A DNA stretch of 64,000 nucleotides from Microbacterium maritypicum. Its GTDB lineage: Bacteria > Actinomycetota > Actinomycetes > Actinomycetales > Microbacteriaceae. The position numbers and the translations under genes are program-made. The stretch spans positions 682,001 through 746,000 of the forward strand of contig NZ_CP168030.1 of NCBI RefSeq assembly GCF_041529975.1. Direction: 5' to 3'. The notes under the pieces were generated by a model. The model saw nothing but the letters and a program-made list of their open reading frames with translations, was not told the DNA's origin and searched no databases. The stretch's first letter is position 1. Every line of letters starts with the position of its first letter. Below, one piece after another: positions 25,167 through 35,008 of the stretch.

Positions 25167-26858
25167 GTGGACACCGACGTTCTGCGCACGGCCGCACCCG
25201 CACGCACGCTGACCATGCCCGCGGGCGAGGGATGGTGGCGCACTGCGGTGATCTACCAGGTGTACGTGCGCAGCTTCGCCGACGGCAACGGCGATGGGAT
25301 CGGCGACCTCGCCGGCGTGCGCTCACGGCTGCCCTACCTGAAGAGCCTCGGCGTCGACGCCCTGTGGTTCACGCCGTGGTACCGGAGCCCGCTCGCCGAC
25401 GGCGGCTACGACGTGCAGGACTACCGGCTCATCGATCCGCGCTTCGGCACGCTCGAGGAGGCGGAGCAGCTGATCGCCGAAGCGCTCGAGTACGGCATCC
25501 GCACGATCGTCGACATCGTGCCGAACCACATCTCCGACCGGCACGCGTGGTTCCAGCAGGCGCTGGCGGCGCAGCCGGGGAGCCCGGAGCGCGAGCGCTT
25601 CTGGTTCCATCCCGGTCGAGGCGCAGACGGCGAGGAGATGCCGACGAACTGGGTGTCGAGCTTTCAAGGCGAGACGTGGACGCGCACGCGGAACCCCGAC
25701 GGCACGCCGGGGGAGTGGTACCTGCACCTGTTCACGCCGCAGCAGCCCGACCTCAACTGGAACCACCCCGATGTGCGGCGCGAGCATGAAGACGTCCTGC
25801 GCTTCTGGTTCGACCGTGGTGTCGCCGGGGTGCGCATCGACTCGGCGGCCCTCCCGGTCAAGGACCCGGCGCTGCCGGACCTCCCCGCCGGCACGGCACC
25901 GGCCTCGGGGCATCCGCACATCGACCGCGACGAACTGCACGACATCTACCGCGACTGGCGTGCCGTCGCCGACGAATACGACGGCGAGCGCGTGCTCGTC
26001 GGAGAGGTCTGGCTCGACGACGCGGAGCGCTTCGCCCGTTACCTGCGCCCTGGCGAGATGCACACCGCCTTCAACTTCGGGTTCATGACGCAGCCGTGGA
26101 ACGCTCAGGCGATGCGTGACTCCATCACGCGCACCCTCGCCGAGCACGCGCCCGTCGGTGCCCCCGCGACCTGGGTGCTCTCGAATCACGACGTCACGCG
26201 GCCGGTCACCCGCTACGGGCAGGCCGATTCGTCGTTCGCGTTCGAGCGCAAGAGGTTCGGCACCCCGACGGACGCGGTTCGAGGCGCGCGTCGGGCCCGC
26301 GCGGCATCGCTGCTCGTCGCCGCGCTCCCCGGCAGCCTCTACATCTACCAGGGCGACGAGCTCGGATTGCCCGAGGTGGAGCTGCCGCTCGACGCGATCG
26401 AGGACCCCATGCACTTCCGTTCCCGGGGTGTAGATCCGGGACGCGATGGATGCCGGGTTCCGCTGCCCTGGGCGGGGACGGCGACTCCTTACGGCTTCGG
26501 GGGCGCCCCGTGGCTTCCGCAGCCGGACGACTGGGCGACGCTCACCGTCGAGACGCAGGACGCCGACCCCGCCTCGACCCTGAACCTGTACCGCGCGGCG
26601 ATCGCCCTGCGGAAGCGGATCGCGGATCTCGCCGGCAGCGCCCTGGAGTGGTTGGAGCTCGGAGCAGACATCCTCGCGTTCCGCCGCGGCGACGGCACCG
26701 TCAGCATCACGAATCTGGGTGCCGTGCCGGTGCCTCTCCCCGCGCATCACGAGGTGCTTCTCGCCAGCGCCCCGCTCGACGGTGAGCTGCCCCCGGATTC
26801 CACCGCCTGGCTCGCGCTCCGAGCCGTCCCCGGGCGCTCGTCGCGAGCGACCGACTAG
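25167..26858 (+). CDS. GH13 alpha-glucosidase
   Basis: 563 residues from GTG 25167, chosen because GACGAGGAG lies at the right distance; the frame opens 60 bp earlier. The (beta/alpha)8 barrel starts at WWRTAVIYQVYVRSFADGNG. Catalytic residues are Asp near 225 (GVRIDSAAL), Glu near 280 (LVGEVW) and Asp near 342 (LSNHDVTRP). The DGNGDGIGD block and IVDIVPNHISD match the oligo-1,6-glucosidase/alpha-glucosidase subfamily. There is no signal peptide, so it is cytoplasmic and would cleave imported glucosides. It heads an importer operon. Confidence 0.92.
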   Translation: MDTDVLRTAAPARTLTMPAGEGWWRTAVIYQVYVRSFADGNGDGIGDLAGVRSRLPYLKSLGVDALWFTPWYRSPLADGGYDVQDYRLIDPRFGTLEEAEQLIAEALEYGIRTIVDIVPNHISDRHAWFQQALAAQPGSPERERFWFHPGRGADGEEMPTNWVSSFQGETWTRTRNPDGTPGEWYLHLFTPQQPDLNWNHPDVRREHEDVLRFWFDRGVAGVRIDSAALPVKDPALPDLPAGTAPASGHPHIDRDELHDIYRDWRAVADEYDGERVLVGEVWLDDAERFARYLRPGEMHTAFNFGFMTQPWNAQAMRDSITRTLAEHAPVGAPATWVLSNHDVTRPVTRYGQADSSFAFERKRFGTPTDAVRGARRARAASLLVAALPGSLYIYQGDELGLPEVELPLDAIEDPMHFRSRGVDPGRDGCRVPLPWAGTATPYGFGGAPWLPQPDDWATLTVETQDADPASTLNLYRAAIALRKRIADLAGSALEWLELGADILAFRRGDGTVSITNLGAVPVPLPAHHEVLLASAPLDGELPPDSTAWLALRAVPGRSSRATD

Positions 26859-26900
26859 CCCTGCACCACCCGATCAGCACCACATGGAAGGACACAGACA

Positions 26901-28271
26901 ATGAAGTCACCGATGAAAGCCCTCGTCGCCGGCGTCGCCGTGCTCACGACGGTCGGCGCGCTCGCCGGCTGCACGTCGAGCGGGGGCGACGACAGTGCCG
27001 ACGGCAAGACCGAGCTGCGGGTCGCGACGTTCCCCCCGGGAGCGGATGCTGCCGCCTATGAGGCGTTCGCCGAACAGGAGAAGCAGTTCGAGAAGGAACA
27101 TCCCGACATCGACATCGTGGGTGTCGAGTACGAGTGGGAGGGGCCGACCTTCGCCGTGCAGCTCGCCGGCGGAAGCCTGCCCGACGTCTTCACCGTGCCG
27201 TTCACCGACTCCAAGACGCTGCTCGAGAACGGCCAGCTGATGGATGTCACCGACGCCATCGACGAGCTCGGCTACACCGACAAGTTCAACCCGATCATCC
27301 TCGACGGCGTCACGGGCGACGACGGCAAGATCTACGGCTTCCCGCGCCAGGCCTATGCGGCAGCCCTGCACTACAACCGCGACCTGTTCGACCAGGCCGG
27401 ACTCGACCCCGACAGCCCGCCGGAGACGTGGGACGAGATCCGCGAAGCGGCCAAGAAGATCACGGATGCCACGGGCAAGGCCGGCTACGCGCAGATGGCG
27501 ATCAACAACACCGGCGGCTGGCAGCTCACCTCGCAGACGGTGGCGCGCGGCGGCCGCACGCAGACCGACAACGGCGACGGCACGGCGGAGTCGACGATCG
27601 ACAACGACGCCACCAAGGCCGCGCTGCAGTTCCTGCACGACGTGAAGTGGGAGGACAACGCCTTCGGTTCCAAGGTCGACCTCGACTGGGGAACCATCAA
27701 CCAGGAGTTCGCGGCCGGCAACATCGGCATGTACACCTCGGGTTCCGACATCTACACCGCGCTCGTGCGGGACTTCGGCATGGACTCGGCGATCTACGGC
27801 ATGACGGTCGTGCCGATGGAGGGCGATGACCCCGGTACTCTCGGCGGCGGCGACATCGCCGTGATCAGCCCTACGGTCGACGACACGACGAAGGCCGCAG
27901 CGGTGACCTGGATCGACTGGTACTACATGCAGAAGCTCATGGACGAGGACGCGGCTGTCCTCGACGCGAAGACCCTGAACGAGTCCGGTCAGGCCGTCGG
28001 CACGCCGCTGCTGCCGGTGCTGAGCCGCGAGCTGTACGACGAGTCGCAGGAGTGGATCGCCGACTACATCAACGTGCCGGTCGACCAGATGGCACCGTTC
28101 AGCGACCGCATCTGGGACCAGACGCCGGTCGGTGAGCCGAAGGTGAAGACGCAGGAGGTCTACGCGCTCCTCGACACCGCGGTGCAGACCGTCCTGACCG
28201 ATCAGAACGCCGACATCGACGCGCTGCTCGCCCAGGTGCAGGCCGATGCGCAGGCGAAGCTCGACGAGTAA
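26901..28271 (+). CDS. Sugar ABC transporter substrate-binding lipoprotein
   Basis: 456 residues. The signal peptide MKSPMKALVAGVAVLTTVGA ends in lipobox LAGC. The mature part is a family 1 extracellular solute-binding protein (maltose-type): KTELRVATFPPGADAAAYEA, LAGGSLPDVFTVPFTDSK, and ALHYNRDLFDQAGLDPDSPP. The neighbouring alpha-glucosidase suggests a maltose- or other glucoside-binding role. AAGGAC precedes the ATG. Six bases separate it from the first permease. Confidence 0.92.
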   Translation: MKSPMKALVAGVAVLTTVGALAGCTSSGGDDSADGKTELRVATFPPGADAAAYEAFAEQEKQFEKEHPDIDIVGVEYEWEGPTFAVQLAGGSLPDVFTVPFTDSKTLLENGQLMDVTDAIDELGYTDKFNPIILDGVTGDDGKIYGFPRQAYAAALHYNRDLFDQAGLDPDSPPETWDEIREAAKKITDATGKAGYAQMAINNTGGWQLTSQTVARGGRTQTDNGDGTAESTIDNDATKAALQFLHDVKWEDNAFGSKVDLDWGTINQEFAAGNIGMYTSGSDIYTALVRDFGMDSAIYGMTVVPMEGDDPGTLGGGDIAVISPTVDDTTKAAAVTWIDWYYMQKLMDEDAAVLDAKTLNESGQAVGTPLLPVLSRELYDESQEWIADYINVPVDQMAPFSDRIWDQTPVGEPKVKTQEVYALLDTAVQTVLTDQNADIDALLAQVQADAQAKLDE

Positions 28272-28277
28272 CGCTCC

Positions 28278-29243
28278 ATGACGATGACGCTCTCCGAGCA
28301 GCGGGCGGCGGTGGAGGACTCTCCGCCGCCCGCTGTGCGCCGTTCCCGCCGCCGCTCACCGCTCACGTGGTTCCGCGGCGGCGGGCTCGCGAACCTCCTG
28401 TTCGTGCTTCCCATGCTGTTCGTGTTCATCTTCTTCTCGTGGTCGCCGATCGTGCAGTCGGTGATCATGAGCCTGCAGAAGACGAACCTGATCGTCTCCG
28501 AGTGGGTCGGAATCGACAACTACCTCGCCGTGATCGGCGACCCCGAACTCGGTCGGGCCGTGATCAACACCCTGTGGTTCGCCGTGCTCGCTCTGCTCTT
28601 CGGCTTCCCTCTGCCGCTGCTCATGGCCGTGCTGATGAGCGAGGTACGCCGCGGCAAGGGCATCTACTCGGCGCTCGCGTATCTCCCCGTCGTGATCCCG
28701 CCCGTGGTGGCGGTGCTGCTGTGGAAGTTCTTCTACAGCGCCGACCCGTCCGGTGTCTTCAACACGGTGCTCGGGTTCGTCGGCATCCCTCCGCAGCCGT
28801 GGATCCAGGACGCCGTGCAGGCCATGCCCTCGCTCGTGCTCGAGGCGACATGGGCGGGAGCCGGAGGATCGATCATCATCTACCTGGCCGCGCTCCTGGG
28901 CGTGCCGCCCGAGCTGTACGACGCAGCCGAGGTCGACGGCGCCGGCATCTGGAAGAAGATCTGGCACGTCACGCTGCCGCAGCTGCGCGGCATCCTCTTC
29001 ATCATGCTGATCCTGCAGGTGATCGCGACCGCCCAGGTCTTCCTCGAACCGTTCCTGTTCACCGGCGGTGGCCCCGCCGGAGCGACCAAGACCGTGCTGC
29101 TGTACATCTACGACAAGGCCTTCCGCAACAGCCTGGGCGGCGACTACGGAGAGGCGACGGCCGTCTCGGTGCTGCTCGCCATCGTCCTCGCCCTGCTCTC
29201 CTGGCTGTACTTCACGCTGACCGACCGTTGGAGCACGACGTGA
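28278..29243 (+). CDS. Sugar ABC transporter permease (MalF-type)
   Basis: 321 residues. After a polar N-terminus of about 35 residues, six membrane segments are visible, beginning LLFVLPMLFVFIFFSWSPIV. The binding-protein-dependent permease EAA loop is YDAAEVDGAGIWKKIWHVTL. It pairs with the next gene to form the membrane channel. The operon lacks its own ATPase, as is usual where a shared MsiK-type ATPase serves several sugar importers; that ATPase is not in this window. Confidence 0.9.
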   Translation: MTMTLSEQRAAVEDSPPPAVRRSRRRSPLTWFRGGGLANLLFVLPMLFVFIFFSWSPIVQSVIMSLQKTNLIVSEWVGIDNYLAVIGDPELGRAVINTLWFAVLALLFGFPLPLLMAVLMSEVRRGKGIYSALAYLPVVIPPVVAVLLWKFFYSADPSGVFNTVLGFVGIPPQPWIQDAVQAMPSLVLEATWAGAGGSIIIYLAALLGVPPELYDAAEVDGAGIWKKIWHVTLPQLRGILFIMLILQVIATAQVFLEPFLFTGGGPAGATKTVLLYIYDKAFRNSLGGDYGEATAVSVLLAIVLALLSWLYFTLTDRWSTT

Positions 29244-30187
29244 GCCTCACCACCCGCCTCTCGACCCGTGCCGCGGAGAAGGCGGCGGAGAAGGCCGCCG
29301 ATCGCGTCGGGGACCGCACGGTCATCTCCGACTCGGAGCGCCGGCGCCCCGGCATCCGCGTCGGAATGTCGATCACGCACGTGTTCCTCACCGTCGGGCT
29401 GGTCGTCGCCGGCCTCGGCCCGATCCTGTGGCTCGCGAAGTCGGCCATCACGCCGACGCAGGACACCCTGCAGCAGCCGTTCGCGCTGTGGCCGAACGGC
29501 ATGGACTGGGAGAACCTGTCGACCGCGTGGAACGACATCCACATCGACCAGTACTTCTTCAACACGGTGATCATCGCGCTCGGCGCCTGGTTCGTGCAGC
29601 TGTTCATCGCGACCACCGCAGGCTATGCGCTCTCGGTGCTGCAGCCGAAGTACGCGCCGATCCTGAACGCGCTCGTGCTGGCGACGCTGTTCATCCCCGG
29701 CATCGTGCTGCTCGTGCCGCTGTATCTGACGATCGTGCACCCGCCGCTGCTGGGGGATGTGAGCCTGCTCAACAACTACCTCGCCGTGTGGTTGCCGATG
29801 GGGGCGAACGCCTTCAACATCCTGCTGGTCAAGCGGTTCTTCGACAGCCTGCCGCGTGAGGTCTTCGAGGCCGCGCGCACTGACGGCGCCGGTCCCTTCC
29901 GGCTGTTCTGGTCGATCGTGCTGCCGATGTCGAAGCCCATCCTCGGTGTGGTCTCGGTGTTCGCGATCATCGCCGCGTGGAAGGACTACCTCTGGCCGAT
30001 GCTCGTGCTGCCCGATCCATCGGTGCAGCCGCTGTCGGTGCGACTTCCCGCCGTGCAGTCGCAGACCGAGCTCGACGTGTTCCTCGCGGCCCTCGCGATC
30101 GCGACGCTGATCCCGATCGCGATGTTCCTGATCTTCCAGTCGGTGTTCCTGCGCTCGGCCGGACTCGGGGGTGCCGTGAAGGGCTAG
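29240..30187 (+). CDS. Sugar ABC transporter permease (MalG-type)
   Basis: 315 residues from a GTG overlapping the previous stop by four bases. An alanine/lysine-rich cytoplasmic N-terminus (AAEKAAEKAADRVGDR) of about 45 residues precedes six membrane segments. The EAA loop is FEAARTDGAGPFRLFWSIVL. This is the second half of the importer. It converges with the LacI gene of the rhamnose island. Confidence 0.9.
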   Translation: MSLTTRLSTRAAEKAAEKAADRVGDRTVISDSERRRPGIRVGMSITHVFLTVGLVVAGLGPILWLAKSAITPTQDTLQQPFALWPNGMDWENLSTAWNDIHIDQYFFNTVIIALGAWFVQLFIATTAGYALSVLQPKYAPILNALVLATLFIPGIVLLVPLYLTIVHPPLLGDVSLLNNYLAVWLPMGANAFNILLVKRFFDSLPREVFEAARTDGAGPFRLFWSIVLPMSKPILGVVSVFAIIAAWKDYLWPMLVLPDPSVQPLSVRLPAVQSQTELDVFLAALAIATLIPIAMFLIFQSVFLRSAGLGGAVKG

Positions 30188-30192
30188 TCGGG

Positions 30193-31200
30193 TCAGCCGG
30201 TGGTCGAGCGCCGCACGATCAGTTCGGGCGGGAACACGGTCTGCCGGGGGATGCTCTCCGGGTCGGAGGCCTCTTCGAGCACGATGCGCAGGGCCGTGCG
30301 CCCGATCATCCGGCTGGGCTGTCGGATCGATGAGAGCGGCACCGCGGCGGCGGCGGCGAAGGGGATGTCGTCGAACCCGATCAGCGCGATCTCGTCGGGG
30401 ACGAGCACCCGTCCCCCGGCGACGAGTGACTGCAGCAGACCGAGCGCCAGCAGGTCGTTCGCGGCGAACAGGGCGTCGGGCCACTCTCGGCGCGGCCGGG
30501 TGAGCAGCTTCGCGCCCGCGGTGGCTCCCTCCTCCACCGTCATGGCCGAGGTGGGGACCACTTCGAGGTCGACGTGCACCGAGGCGTTCTCGGCAGCTGC
30601 GCGTGCACCGGCGAGCCGATCGGTGACCTGGCGCATGTCGAACGGGCCGCCGACGAAGGCGATGCGTCGTCGCCCCGCCTCGATGAGGTGCTCGACCGCG
30701 AGACGTCCGCCCGCGACGCTGTCGACGGAGACCGATGAGAATCCGCTGTCGGCGCTGAACCTGTCGACGAGCACGGTGGCGATGCCGCTGGCCCGGAATC
30801 GGCGGAGCTGCGTCATGACGTCGCCGTACGGGGCGATCAGGAGGCCGCGCACCTGCTGCTCGCGGAAGAGGTCGAGATACACCTTCTCGCGGGACGGGTC
30901 GTCGTCGGTGTTGCCGTAGAGGATCGCGATGCCGTGACTGGAGGCTTCGTCTTCGGCGCCGCGCACCACATCGCTGTAGAAGGGGTTCTGTCCGTCGAGG
31001 ACCACGAAGCCGACGGTCGTGCTGATGCCGGCGCGCAGTTTGCGGGCGGCATCGTTTCGCACGTACCCGAGTTCCTCGATGGCGCGGCTCACGCGCGCCA
31101 CCGAATCGCTGGAGACCTCTTCCGGACGGTTGAGGACGTTCGAGACGGTGCCGACGGACACCCCGGCGCGGAGGGCGACATCACGGATGCTGACCGGCAC
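30193..31200 (-). CDS. LacI-family regulator of the rhamnose transport operon
   Basis: 335 residues from GTG 31200 with GAGAGGAGAG upstream. HTH: MPVSIRDVALRAGVSVGTVS then NVLNRPEEVS. The sugar-binding domain follows (VGFVVLDGQNPFYSDVV, DEIALIGFDDIPFA). It is divergent from rhaT, and a perfect palindrome lies in the shared promoter region. Its HTH is almost identical to that of the second LacI protein (43839-44846); both read SVGTVSNVLN in the recognition helix, so they probably bind the same site. Confidence 0.92.
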   Translation of the reverse strand: MPVSIRDVALRAGVSVGTVSNVLNRPEEVSSDSVARVSRAIEELGYVRNDAARKLRAGISTTVGFVVLDGQNPFYSDVVRGAEDEASSHGIAILYGNTDDDPSREKVYLDLFREQQVRGLLIAPYGDVMTQLRRFRASGIATVLVDRFSADSGFSSVSVDSVAGGRLAVEHLIEAGRRRIAFVGGPFDMRQVTDRLAGARAAAENASVHVDLEVVPTSAMTVEEGATAGAKLLTRPRREWPDALFAANDLLALGLLQSLVAGGRVLVPDEIALIGFDDIPFAAAAAVPLSSIRQPSRMIGRTALRIVLEEASDPESIPRQTVFPPELIVRRSTTG

Positions 31201-31286
31201 GGCTCTCCTCTCGACGTCGGGCGGATCACGGTTCGGGCATCAGGGGTTGACCTGCGGCCCGCATCACATACACTAGCCTGAAACCC

Positions 31287-31304
31287 ACCTGAATCGATTC
31301 AGGT
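31287..31304 (+). promoter_or_regulatory. Perfect 18-bp operator of the rhamnose transport operon
   Basis: ACCTGAATCGATTCAGGT is fully symmetric with a central CG, as LacI-family operators usually are. It lies between the divergent lacI (30193-31200) and rhaT genes, 46 bp before rhaT. A one-mismatch core copy (TGAATCGTTTCA) lies at 43726-43737. Confidence 0.75.
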
Positions 31305-31349
31305 AGATTCATTCCGCACAATCATCCCCCTCAACGGAGAGGAAAGCCC

Positions 31350-32879
31350 GTGGTCGACGAAGCACCCGCCCGCAGTGCTCCCCCCACCGCGCTCGAGCTG
31401 CACCGTGTCGTGAAGTCCTTCGGGCCCGTCATCGCGCTGCGCTCCGGAAGCCTCACGCTGCAGTCGCGGTCCATCCACGCCCTCATCGGCGAGAACGGCG
31501 CCGGCAAGTCGACGCTCGTGAAGATCATGGCCGGGCTCTACCGCCGCGATTCGGGCGACTTCCGTCTGCACGGCGAAGACGTCGACTTCACGAGCACCGC
31601 CCAGTCGAAGGCCGCGGGTATCGCGGTGATCTACCAGGAGCCGACGCTCTTCCCCGACCTCTCGGTCACCGAGAACATCTTCATGGGTCGCCAGCCGACG
31701 GGTGCTCTCGGACGTATCGACCGCAAGGCCATGCGCACCGAGGTCGACCAGATCTTCCGTCGCCTCGGCGTCGCACTCGATCCCGACCGCATCACCGAGG
31801 GACTCTCGATCGCCGACCAGCAGATCATCGAGATCGCCAAGGCCATCTCGCTCGACGCCAGTGTGCTGATCATGGACGAGCCGACCGCGGCGCTCAGCGG
31901 CGTCGAGGTCGATCGGCTTTTCGCGGTCGCGCGGAGCCTGCGCGACGAGGGCCGCGCGATCCTGTTCATCTCGCACCGCTTCGACGAGGTGTTCGACCTG
32001 TGCGACACGGTCACCGTGATGCGCGACGGCGCCTACATCGACACGACACCCATCGCCGAGACCACGGTCGACGACCTCGTGCGGCAGATGGTCGGCCGCG
32101 ACGTCACTGAGCTCTTCCCGAAGCAGGCGGCCGAGATCGGCGAACCGCTCCTCGAGGTGCGCGGACTCACCAGCCCCGGCATCTTCCACGACATCTCCTT
32201 CACGGTGCGCGCGGGCGAGATCGTCGCGCTCGCCGGCCTCGTCGGCGCCGGCCGCAGTGAGGTCGCCCGCGCCGTGTTCGGTGTGGACGGCTACCGCGAG
32301 GGCGAAGTGCGGATGCTCGGCGCCGGTGTGCCGCGCCGCAACCCCACCGCCGCCATGCGCAACGGCCTCGCCCTCGTGCCGGAGGATCGTCGCAAGCAGG
32401 GCCTCGTGATCGATGCGAGCGTCGGCGGCAACATCACCCTCGCCATCCGTCGCAATCTCGCCAAGTGGGGCCTGATCACCACGGGCATGGAGAACCGTGC
32501 GGCGAAGATCTGGGCGTCCCGCCTCGAGGTCAAGACGCACGCGCTCGACACCGTGGCGGCCACCCTCTCCGGCGGCAACCAGCAGAAGGTCGTGCTGGCC
32601 AAATGGCTGGCCACCGACCCGCGAGTGCTCATCATCGACGAGCCGACCCGAGGTATCGACGTCGGCACCAAGTCCGAGGTGCACCGGCTGCTCTCGCAGC
32701 TGGCGGGCGAGGGCATGGGGATCCTGATGATCTCGTCCGAGCTCCCCGAGGTGCTCGGAATGGCCGACCGCGTGCTCGTCATGCGCGAGGGTCGGATCAC
32801 CGCCGAGCTCGACCGTGAGGACGCCACCAGCGAGAACGTCATGTTCGCCGCCACGCACGCATCGGAGCAGCACGCATGA
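31350..32879 (+). CDS. rhaT: Rhamnose ABC transporter ATP-binding protein, two-domain
   Basis: 509 residues from GTG 31350 with GGAGAGGAAAG upstream. Two fused nucleotide-binding domains, as in monosaccharide importers of the Rbs/Ara/Mgl class. Domain 1 has Walker [10 protein letters not shown], a Q-loop YQEPTLFPDL and Walker B VLIMDEPTAAL. Domain 2 has the degenerate Walker A LVGAGRSE typical of the class, signature LSGGNQQK, and [14 protein letters not shown]. The name follows the rhizobial rhaSTPQ system and is unrelated to the E. coli proton symporter RhaT. The C-terminus overlaps the next gene by four bases. Confidence 0.9.
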   Translation: MVDEAPARSAPPTALELHRVVKSFGPVIALRSGSLTLQSRSIHALIGENGAGKSTLVKIMAGLYRRDSGDFRLHGEDVDFTSTAQSKAAGIAVIYQEPTLFPDLSVTENIFMGRQPTGALGRIDRKAMRTEVDQIFRRLGVALDPDRITEGLSIADQQIIEIAKAISLDASVLIMDEPTAALSGVEVDRLFAVARSLRDEGRAILFISHRFDEVFDLCDTVTVMRDGAYIDTTPIAETTVDDLVRQMVGRDVTELFPKQAAEIGEPLLEVRGLTSPGIFHDISFTVRAGEIVALAGLVGAGRSEVARAVFGVDGYREGEVRMLGAGVPRRNPTAAMRNGLALVPEDRRKQGLVIDASVGGNITLAIRRNLAKWGLITTGMENRAAKIWASRLEVKTHALDTVAATLSGGNQQKVVLAKWLATDPRVLIIDEPTRGIDVGTKSEVHRLLSQLAGEGMGILMISSELPEVLGMADRVLVMREGRITAELDREDATSENVMFAATHASEQHA

Positions 32880-33904
32880 GCACCACGGCACTGGCCGCAC
32901 CGGCACCCGCGTTCGCCAAGAAACCCGGCGGCATCGGCCGCGCGCGCGAACTCGGCATCTTCGCCGCCCTCGTCCTGGTGGTCGTCGCGGCCACCGTGAA
33001 GAACCCGAACTTCCTGTTCAGCGCCGACGGGTGGCGCGACCTGCTGCTGACGCCGTCGATCCTCGTGCTCGTGGCCGTCGGACAGGCGATCGTCATCATC
33101 ACCCGCAACGTCGACCTCTCGGTCGGCTCCGTGATGGGGCTCACCGCCTTCCTGACCGGACGGCTCTTCATCGACGTGCCCGGCATCCCGATCCCGATCG
33201 TCGTCATCGCCGCCGTGATCTTCGGCGCTCTCCTGGGGCTGGTGAACGGCGCGCTGGTGGCCTTCGCCAAGGTGCCGGCGATGGTGATCACGCTGGGCAC
33301 GCTGTATGCCTACCGCGGCATCAACGTGCTCTGGACCGGCAGTGACCAGGTGCACCCCTCCGATCTCCCGAAGGACTTCCTGCGCCTGGGAACCCAGCAG
33401 ATCCTCACGATCCCGGTGCTCTCCATCGTCGCGATCATCGTGCTGGCGCTCGCTGCCTGGTACATGCGCAACACCCGCGGCGGCCGCGAGTACTACGCGA
33501 TCGGATCCGACCCGGGAGCCGCCGAACTCTACGGCCTCAAGACCACCCGCCGGGTGCTCAGCGCGTTCGTGCTCTCGGGGGCCCTGGCCGGACTCGCGGG
33601 TGTGTTCTATGTGACGCGGTACGGATCGGTGAGCTCGCAGGTCGGCTCGGGCTGGGAGCTGGATGCCGTGGGTGCGGCCGTCATCGGCGGCATCGCGATC
33701 ACCGGCGGCGTCGGCTCCGTGTGGGGTGCGGCCATCGGCGCGATGCTGCTGATGACCATCAACCGGGCGCTGCCCATCCTCGGCATCCCCGACTTCTGGC
33801 AGCGCGCCGTGGTGGGCGTGCTCATCATCGGCGCGATCGTGCTCGACCGGCTGCTCGCCGTACGACAGAAACGGCAGCTCATCGAGGCAAGGGACGAATC
33901 ATGA
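32876..33904 (+). CDS. rhaP: Rhamnose ABC transporter permease
   Basis: 342 residues, ATG overlapping the rhaT stop. Family BPD_transp_2 (PF02653): eight to ten membrane segments, with ITRNVDLSVGSVMGLTAFLT, GLVNGALVAFAKVPAMVITL, YALGSDP-like block YAIGSDPGAAELYGL, and the GGVGSVWGAAIGAMLL end. It forms the channel with the next gene. Overlapping stop and start codons throughout this operon indicate tight stoichiometry. Confidence 0.88.
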   Translation: MSTTALAAPAPAFAKKPGGIGRARELGIFAALVLVVVAATVKNPNFLFSADGWRDLLLTPSILVLVAVGQAIVIITRNVDLSVGSVMGLTAFLTGRLFIDVPGIPIPIVVIAAVIFGALLGLVNGALVAFAKVPAMVITLGTLYAYRGINVLWTGSDQVHPSDLPKDFLRLGTQQILTIPVLSIVAIIVLALAAWYMRNTRGGREYYAIGSDPGAAELYGLKTTRRVLSAFVLSGALAGLAGVFYVTRYGSVSSQVGSGWELDAVGAAVIGGIAITGGVGSVWGAAIGAMLLMTINRALPILGIPDFWQRAVVGVLIIGAIVLDRLLAVRQKRQLIEARDES

Positions 33905-34953
33905 CCACGACGACCACCACCTCCGGGGTCCGGGTGATCCGGGACTACGACCGGCCCCTGTGGCGGCGCATCCTCATCAACCGCGAGTTCGCGATCATCG
34001 GCCTGCTCGTGCTGGTCGTGATCGTGTCCGCCGTGTCGATCCGCGGGTTCGCGCAGCCCATCACCGTCAACTACCTGCTGCTCGACGTCGCCCCGATCCT
34101 GCTGATCGCCCTGCCGATGACCCTCGTCATGATCACCGGCGAGATCGACCTCTCGGTCGGTTCGATGGTGGGTCTCGCGAGCGTCGTCACGGGGGTGCTC
34201 ACCGAGTCGGGTGCGCCGTTCGAGGTCGCCGCCCTGGCCGCCCTCGCGGTCGGTGTCATCGGCGGAGCGTTCAACGGCTTCCTCGTCACGGTCGTCGGGC
34301 TGCCGTCACTCGCCGTCACGATCGGAACGCTGGCGCTGTTCCGCGGACTCGCGGTCGGCCTGCTCGGGACCACTGCGGTGACCGATTTCCCGGAGATGTG
34401 GACGGCACTGGCGAAGGCGAAGATCGCCGGCACCACCATCCCCTACATCGTGATCCCGTTCCTGATCCTGCTCGCGATCTTCGTCGTGGTGCTGCATTTC
34501 ACCCCGTTCGGTCGCGGCATCTACGCGATCGGGCTCTCGAAAGACGCCGCCCGTTTCTCGGGCGTGAACGTCGAGCGGACGAAGTTCATCCTCTTCATGC
34601 TGTCGGGGGTGGTCGCCGCGTTCGCCGGCATCTTCTACACGCTCCGCTTCGGCAGTGCCCGCGGCGACAACGCCACCGGGCTCGAGCTCCAGGTCATCGC
34701 GGCCGTGGTCCTCGGCGGGGTGTCGGTGTTCGGCGGGCGCGGGCACCTGCACGGCGTCGTCGCCGCCGTGCTCCTGATCGGGGTGCTCGGCAGCGGGCTC
34801 CGTCTCGCCGGCGTCACCTCTGACGTCATCAACATCATCACCGGTGGCCTGCTGATCTTCTCGGTTGTCGCAGCCAGCATCCTCGCCTGGGCGCAGCGCA
34901 TCCGCGCCAAGGCCGGGCCACCGCTCCGCGTCGCAGCCTCTCCCGCACCATGA
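33901..34953 (+). CDS. rhaQ: Rhamnose ABC transporter permease
   Basis: 350 residues from the ATG at 33901 (ATGA overlap with rhaP). Family BPD_transp_2: MTLVMITGEIDLSVGSMVGL, AFNGFLVTVVGLPSLAVTIG, GRGIYAIGLSKDAARFSGV, and VSVFGGRGHLHGVVAAVLLI. The fourth of these is the conserved GG motif segment. About 20 polar residues precede the first helix. Paralogous to rhaP. Confidence 0.88.
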   Translation: MTTTTTTSGVRVIRDYDRPLWRRILINREFAIIGLLVLVVIVSAVSIRGFAQPITVNYLLLDVAPILLIALPMTLVMITGEIDLSVGSMVGLASVVTGVLTESGAPFEVAALAALAVGVIGGAFNGFLVTVVGLPSLAVTIGTLALFRGLAVGLLGTTAVTDFPEMWTALAKAKIAGTTIPYIVIPFLILLAIFVVVLHFTPFGRGIYAIGLSKDAARFSGVNVERTKFILFMLSGVVAAFAGIFYTLRFGSARGDNATGLELQVIAAVVLGGVSVFGGRGHLHGVVAAVLLIGVLGSGLRLAGVTSDVINIITGGLLIFSVVAASILAWAQRIRAKAGPPLRVAASPAP

Positions 34954-35008
34954 GGCAGCCTCTCGCCGTCGGCATCCGCCCGCGGTGATCATCACGAAAG
35001 GAAGAACA